From JAUIET01 sp964352475 (GTDB lineage: Bacteria; Pseudomonadota; Gammaproteobacteria; Pseudomonadales; JAUIET01): a DNA stretch of 64,000 bases. The notes beneath the pieces are model-generated. The model did no database searches. It had not been told where the DNA came from and was given only the letters and a program-made list of their open reading frames with translations. Positions 60,995 to 64,000 of this stretch are shown here, piece by piece. Every line of letters starts with the position of its first letter. Within the stretch, counting starts at the first letter, position 1. Position numbers and translations under genes: made by a program. Where the stretch lies: contig CAYGSL010000021.1 of assembly GCA_964352475.1 (NCBI GenBank), positions 6,531-70,530 on the forward strand, written 5' to 3'.

Positions 60995-62158
60995 TCAAGT
61001 AGCGATACCACTGATATCTCGTGAAAAGCCTTGTTCGACGTAAACATATTCGCCGGTGCCATAACCATTGAACACGGTAGCTGTTGATGAACCGTACCCA
61101 CCCATTTCACCAAATTCTATCCAATCGCCTTCGTTAGTGCTTTCCGGTAAAGGAACCTCATAGCTGAACACATCCAGCGAATCGCAGGTTGGACCGAACA
61201 CCGTAAATGGTACGGTAGCTTCCTCTAACAACTGATTGCCGCGAAACACTCTTGTCGGCAATTCGACGCGAGATAACAACTGCTCCATAAACCCGCCATA
61301 AATGCCGTCATTGAGGAATACCACGGGTTCTGCGCGGCGGTGCTTCACTCGAGTCAGTATTGATATGGCTGGGTCCACCAATGCTCGGCCGGGTTCGCAA
61401 ACAAGTTCGATCTCCCGGCCGGAAAAGTGACGGCTAAACTGCTGTTCAATTTCATCAAAGAAAGCCTGCAGCCGTGGCGCTCCGCTGTTCAGATACACAG
61501 TCGGGAAACCTCCGCCAATATTGAGCATCTCAATGTTGGCGGTCGATGCCTTTTCGATATAGGCCGCGTGCTGGATGTATTCGTTGTAAGCTCTAGCGCT
61601 GGTGCACTGAGAGCCAGGGTGAAAAGTCAATGCAGTTCGGTAACCAAAGTCTTTCGCCATGGAGAGCAATTCGGTAGCGCCAGTGTCGTTGGTGCCGAAC
61701 TTTTTTCCTAGATCATAAACCGCGGTAGAAGCGCCTACGTTAAATCGAACTGACACTTCCACATCTGCATCATTGCCAATCACACTGTGAATTTTCTTTA
61801 GTTCTATCGGGTCATCAACTGCAAAACTTCGAACCGTATAATCCGAGTAGGCCTGGTCAATCTCATGTCTCGACTTAACAGGATTATCGTACAGCAAGGT
61901 CGCGTCGTTCTGGATGCCTCTGAGTAGCTCGATTTCGGTAACCGACGCAACATCGAAATGCGTGATGCCAAGATCACATAAACCACGTAACAGCGGGCTC
62001 GCAGGGTTCGCCTTTACAGCATACGCAACGGTACCTGGAAATCCCTGACAGAACCTTGTAACGTGGTCCTTGAGAATCGGTAGACTTAGGCAATTCAATG
62101 GTAATTCCGGTTGCAGTTGCGCAATCAGTTCGGCGGTACTGCGATAAGTGTCGAGCAT
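60995..62158 (-). CDS. Ornithine/lysine decarboxylase-like PLP enzyme (fold type III)
   Basis: The 387-residue protein has AYAVKANPASP with Lys49 as PLP lysine, HPGSQ, NIGGGFPTVY, CEPGRALVD and the catalytic Cys in FGPTCDSLDVF. These are the eukaryote-like ornithine decarboxylase motifs. It would make putrescine or cadaverine, or another amine from a basic amino acid. It is the first gene of the three-gene minus-strand operon. A divergent sulfotransferase gene starts 160 bases away. Specificity among ornithine, lysine and related acids cannot be decided here. Confidence 0.88.
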   Translation of the reverse strand: MLDTYRSTAELIAQLQPELPLNCLSLPILKDHVTRFCQGFPGTVAYAVKANPASPLLRGLCDLGITHFDVASVTEIELLRGIQNDATLLYDNPVKSRHEIDQAYSDYTVRSFAVDDPIELKKIHSVIGNDADVEVSVRFNVGASTAVYDLGKKFGTNDTGATELLSMAKDFGYRTALTFHPGSQCTSARAYNEYIQHAAYIEKASTANIEMLNIGGGFPTVYLNSGAPRLQAFFDEIEQQFSRHFSGREIELVCEPGRALVDPAISILTRVKHRRAEPVVFLNDGIYGGFMEQLLSRVELPTRVFRGNQLLEEATVPFTVFGPTCDSLDVFSYEVPLPESTNEGDWIEFGEMGGYGSSTATVFNGYGTGEYVYVEQGFSRDISGIAT

Positions 62159-62307
62159 TCAGAGCTTCCTAGAAGGCCATAAGAACGGACGCTGCGGTAT
62201 CACTCATCATGACATTGCCGCTATTGGGTAGTTTAGCGTCCTAGGTCCGATAAAAGCTATAGATATTAAGGGCTTTGTTCAATATCATGATTGCCCTGTT
62301 ACCGCCT

Positions 62308-62311
62308 GGAG
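62308..62311 (+). promoter_or_regulatory. Ribosome binding site deciding the TTG start of the sulfotransferase gene
   Basis: GGAG lies six bases before TTG 62318. The only nearby ATG (62287) is in another phase and soon stops, so the TTG is the best start. Confidence 0.65.
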
Positions 62312-62317
62312 TCAGCA

Positions 62318-64000
62318 TTGAGCCGGCCAGACAATTCACGCATTCTGTTCAATAAAGCACTTGATTTACTGAAGGAAAACGCGCACGAGGAAGCCGAGGG
62401 CCTGTGCAGAGAGGCAGTCGCTCGTGAACCCAGTGATGTTAATTTTATCGCCCTGTTGGGTACCATTCTTATGCGGGGTGGAAAGCTGGAAGAGGCCGAA
62501 TCCTGGCTTCGCCGGGCCGTGGATATTGCACCGGGTTTTCCCAGAGCGCAGGAAGATCTTGGCACAGTTTTGTTGAATCTGAAACGTGCGGAAGAGGCGC
62601 TGCCTTATTTAGAGAAGGCTACAGATCTCGATGGGCACAATGCGGAAGCTTTTTTTAAGTTAGGCGGGGCGTTAAAAGCGCTTGGCAGGATGGAAGAAGC
62701 CGAGCAAGCTTTCAATAAATCGACAGCCCTCTCGCCAGAAAAAGGTCAATTTGCGGAGGCGGCAGATCTGTTCCTGCAAGGCAGATTTCGTGAAGCTGAA
62801 AAAATAGCACAAGATCTTATTCGGGTGAACCCAAGAGATGTAAATGCGGCGTCGCTACTTGCGCGAATAGCCATTCAGGCGAGCTGCTACAGTGATGCCG
62901 AGGCTTTACTTCGAAAGATCTTGCAGTTGGCACCCCGTTACATCGAAGCCTGGCACGATCTTAGTACTGCCTTGAAAGAGCAGAGTCGGTACAGCGAGGC
63001 AGTTGAAGCGCTACAAACGGCGATCGATATTGAGCCCGACAACGCTATCTCGCATTATTTTCACGGCGCCGCTCTGGCAATGGATTCCAAACCTGAACTT
63101 GCTGAACAATCCTATCGACGTGCGATTGAATTGAATGCGTCTCTGTCGGGTGCACATTTGGGGTTAGGCCATGTTTTGAAAACAATTGGTCGACAGGAAG
63201 AGGGAATAGCAGCCTATCGTGCGGCAAAAGAATTGCGGCCAAATTTTGGTGAGATCCACTATAGCCTGTCAAATCTCAAAACCTTTCGCTTTGATGCCGA
63301 TGAAATCACAGATATGGAGCATCGGCTTGAGAACAGCAAGCTAAGCACCGAATCGGTGGTTCACTTCGCGTTCACGCTTGGCAAAGCGCATGAAGATCTG
63401 GGTAATTTCGATAAGGCCTTCGAATACTATGCTAAGGCCAATCAGGCGCATCGAGAATCGGTGGCCTACGATCCGGTTCAAACAGAAATAGTGCATTCAC
63501 GTATCAGAGAGCTGTTTGACAGGGATCTTTTTGCAAAAGCCGCTGCGGGCCAGTTTGGTTGCCAAGAAGCAGCGCCAATTTTTATTCTTGGCTTACCGCG
63601 CTCAGGCTCTACCTTACTGGAGCAAATTCTTGCCAGTCACAGTCAGGTTGACGGTACCAGTGAGCTGCCTGATCTCAGTCTGGTGATCCAGTCGTTAACG
63701 GATGCGGAAAAAGGCACAACCTATCCAGGTGCAGTTACCTCCTTGGGGAATGAGGAGCTAACAGCGCTGGGTGAGCAATATATACGCCAGACCATGCGAC
63801 ATCGATCGGGAGCAGCGTTTTTTACTGACAAGATGCCTAACAATTTTCCGCATATTGGCTTGATTCAGTTGATACTTCCAAATGCAAAAATTATTGATGC
63901 ACGACGCCACCCACTGGACAGCTGCCTTGGCTGTTTCAAACAGCATTTCGCCAAAGGACAAACCTTTACATACGATTTATTCGAATTGGGTGAGTTCTAC
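62318..64000 (+). CDS. TPR-repeat sulfotransferase, 3' end beyond window
   Basis: An open frame of 561 codons runs from TTG 62318 to the window edge. The first part is a series of TPR helices (for example ALLGTILMRGGKLEEAESWL, AQEDLGTVLLNLKRAEEAL and AFFKLGGALKALGRMEEAEQ) for about 380 residues. A sulfotransferase domain follows: FILGLPRSGSTLLEQILASH is the 5'-phosphosulfate-binding loop and DARRHPLDSCLGCFKQHF the second PAPS region. This TPR-sulfotransferase layout is common in marine bacteria and resembles protein-tyrosine or glycan sulfotransferases. The acceptor is unknown, and it is divergent from the decarboxylase operon. Confidence 0.88.
   Translation, partial: MSRPDNSRILFNKALDLLKENAHEEAEGLCREAVAREPSDVNFIALLGTILMRGGKLEEAESWLRRAVDIAPGFPRAQEDLGTVLLNLKRAEEALPYLEKATDLDGHNAEAFFKLGGALKALGRMEEAEQAFNKSTALSPEKGQFAEAADLFLQGRFREAEKIAQDLIRVNPRDVNAASLLARIAIQASCYSDAEALLRKILQLAPRYIEAWHDLSTALKEQSRYSEAVEALQTAIDIEPDNAISHYFHGAALAMDSKPELAEQSYRRAIELNASLSGAHLGLGHVLKTIGRQEEGIAAYRAAKELRPNFGEIHYSLSNLKTFRFDADEITDMEHRLENSKLSTESVVHFAFTLGKAHEDLGNFDKAFEYYAKANQAHRESVAYDPVQTEIVHSRIRELFDRDLFAKAAAGQFGCQEAAPIFILGLPRSGSTLLEQILASHSQVDGTSELPDLSLVIQSLTDAEKGTTYPGAVTSLGNEELTALGEQYIRQTMRHRSGAAFFTDKMPNNFPHIGLIQLILPNAKIIDARRHPLDSCLGCFKQHFAKGQTFTYDLFELGEFY

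Noticed and set aside
1..64000. tRNA, rRNA, CRISPR, insertion sequences and prophage
   Set aside because: No clover-leaf signature in an intergenic region, no rRNA-like blocks, no regularly spaced repeats, and no transposase or integrase frames were seen. GATTCGAACC-like matches (for example near 52545) lie inside coding regions.

Overview
The window looks like a chromosomal piece of a Gram-negative, probably gammaproteobacterial, aerobic heterotroph. Support comes from the Kdo transferase WaaA, the PqiABC and YdbH-YnbE-YdbL envelope lipid-transport sets, an OprI-type alanine-zipper lipoprotein, an LdtD/MepK pair, DNA polymerase II and cytochrome c5. I cannot assign a genus. The sequence is a draft scaffold: two runs of exactly 100 N mark contig joins at 37984-38083 and 41877-41976. 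The second join is flanked by an identical 55-base sequence and is probably an unmerged overlap rather than missing DNA. No rRNA, tRNA, CRISPR array, transposase or prophage was found.

Layout. 1-17.5 kb is a catabolic region rich in short-chain dehydrogenases (five), with an SCP2-type thiolase end, a histidine phosphatase, a DmdC/FadE5-like acyl-CoA dehydrogenase, a KstD-like flavoprotein, a lipoprotein cytochrome c5 and SnoaL-like proteins. PolB, a metallophosphoesterase, PhhB, a methyltransferase and an HDOD protein are interspersed. 17.5-21.1 kb is a compact minus-strand operon: PxpA (LamB/YcsF), a D-glutamate cyclase-type DUF4392 protein, D-amino-acid transaminase and alanine racemase. 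21.2-24.8 kb is pqiABC. 24.8-27.8 kb returns to catabolism with an LLM flavoprotein, an HsaD/BphD-like hydrolase and a class III CoA-transferase. 27.9-37.9 kb is mostly envelope functions: an XRE regulator, ydbH-ynbE-ydbL, a six-helix membrane protein, and an RND pump operon with a translationally coupled zinc peptidase.

38-42.4 kb holds a gap-truncated beta-propeller/c-heme protein, an L,D-transpeptidase and an OprI-like lipoprotein. 42.6-45 kb holds two adjacent acyl-CoA dehydrogenases that look like a heteromeric pair. 45-52 kb is housekeeping and envelope (pyruvate kinase, HDOD, PilZ, MepK, LdtD, WaaA). 52-59.2 kb holds a D-aminoacylase-like amidohydrolase, then a PQQ dehydrogenase with an inserted cytochrome domain divergent from DUF1080, TauE and MFS genes. 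59.3-62.2 kb is a minus-strand operon of an ornithine-decarboxylase-like enzyme, an MTHFR-like protein and a phosphoethanolamine-methyltransferase-like enzyme. The window ends inside a TTG-started TPR-sulfotransferase.

How they fit together. KstD, the HsaD-like hydrolase, the paired acyl-CoA dehydrogenases, SDRs, thiolase, CoA-transferase and LLM protein together suggest use of steroid-like or other polycyclic/branched substrates, although no complete pathway is present. The two most unusual operons are the D-glutamate/5-oxoproline set and the decarboxylase/MTHFR/N-methyltransferase set. In both, gene order suggests a pathway that no single gene proves.
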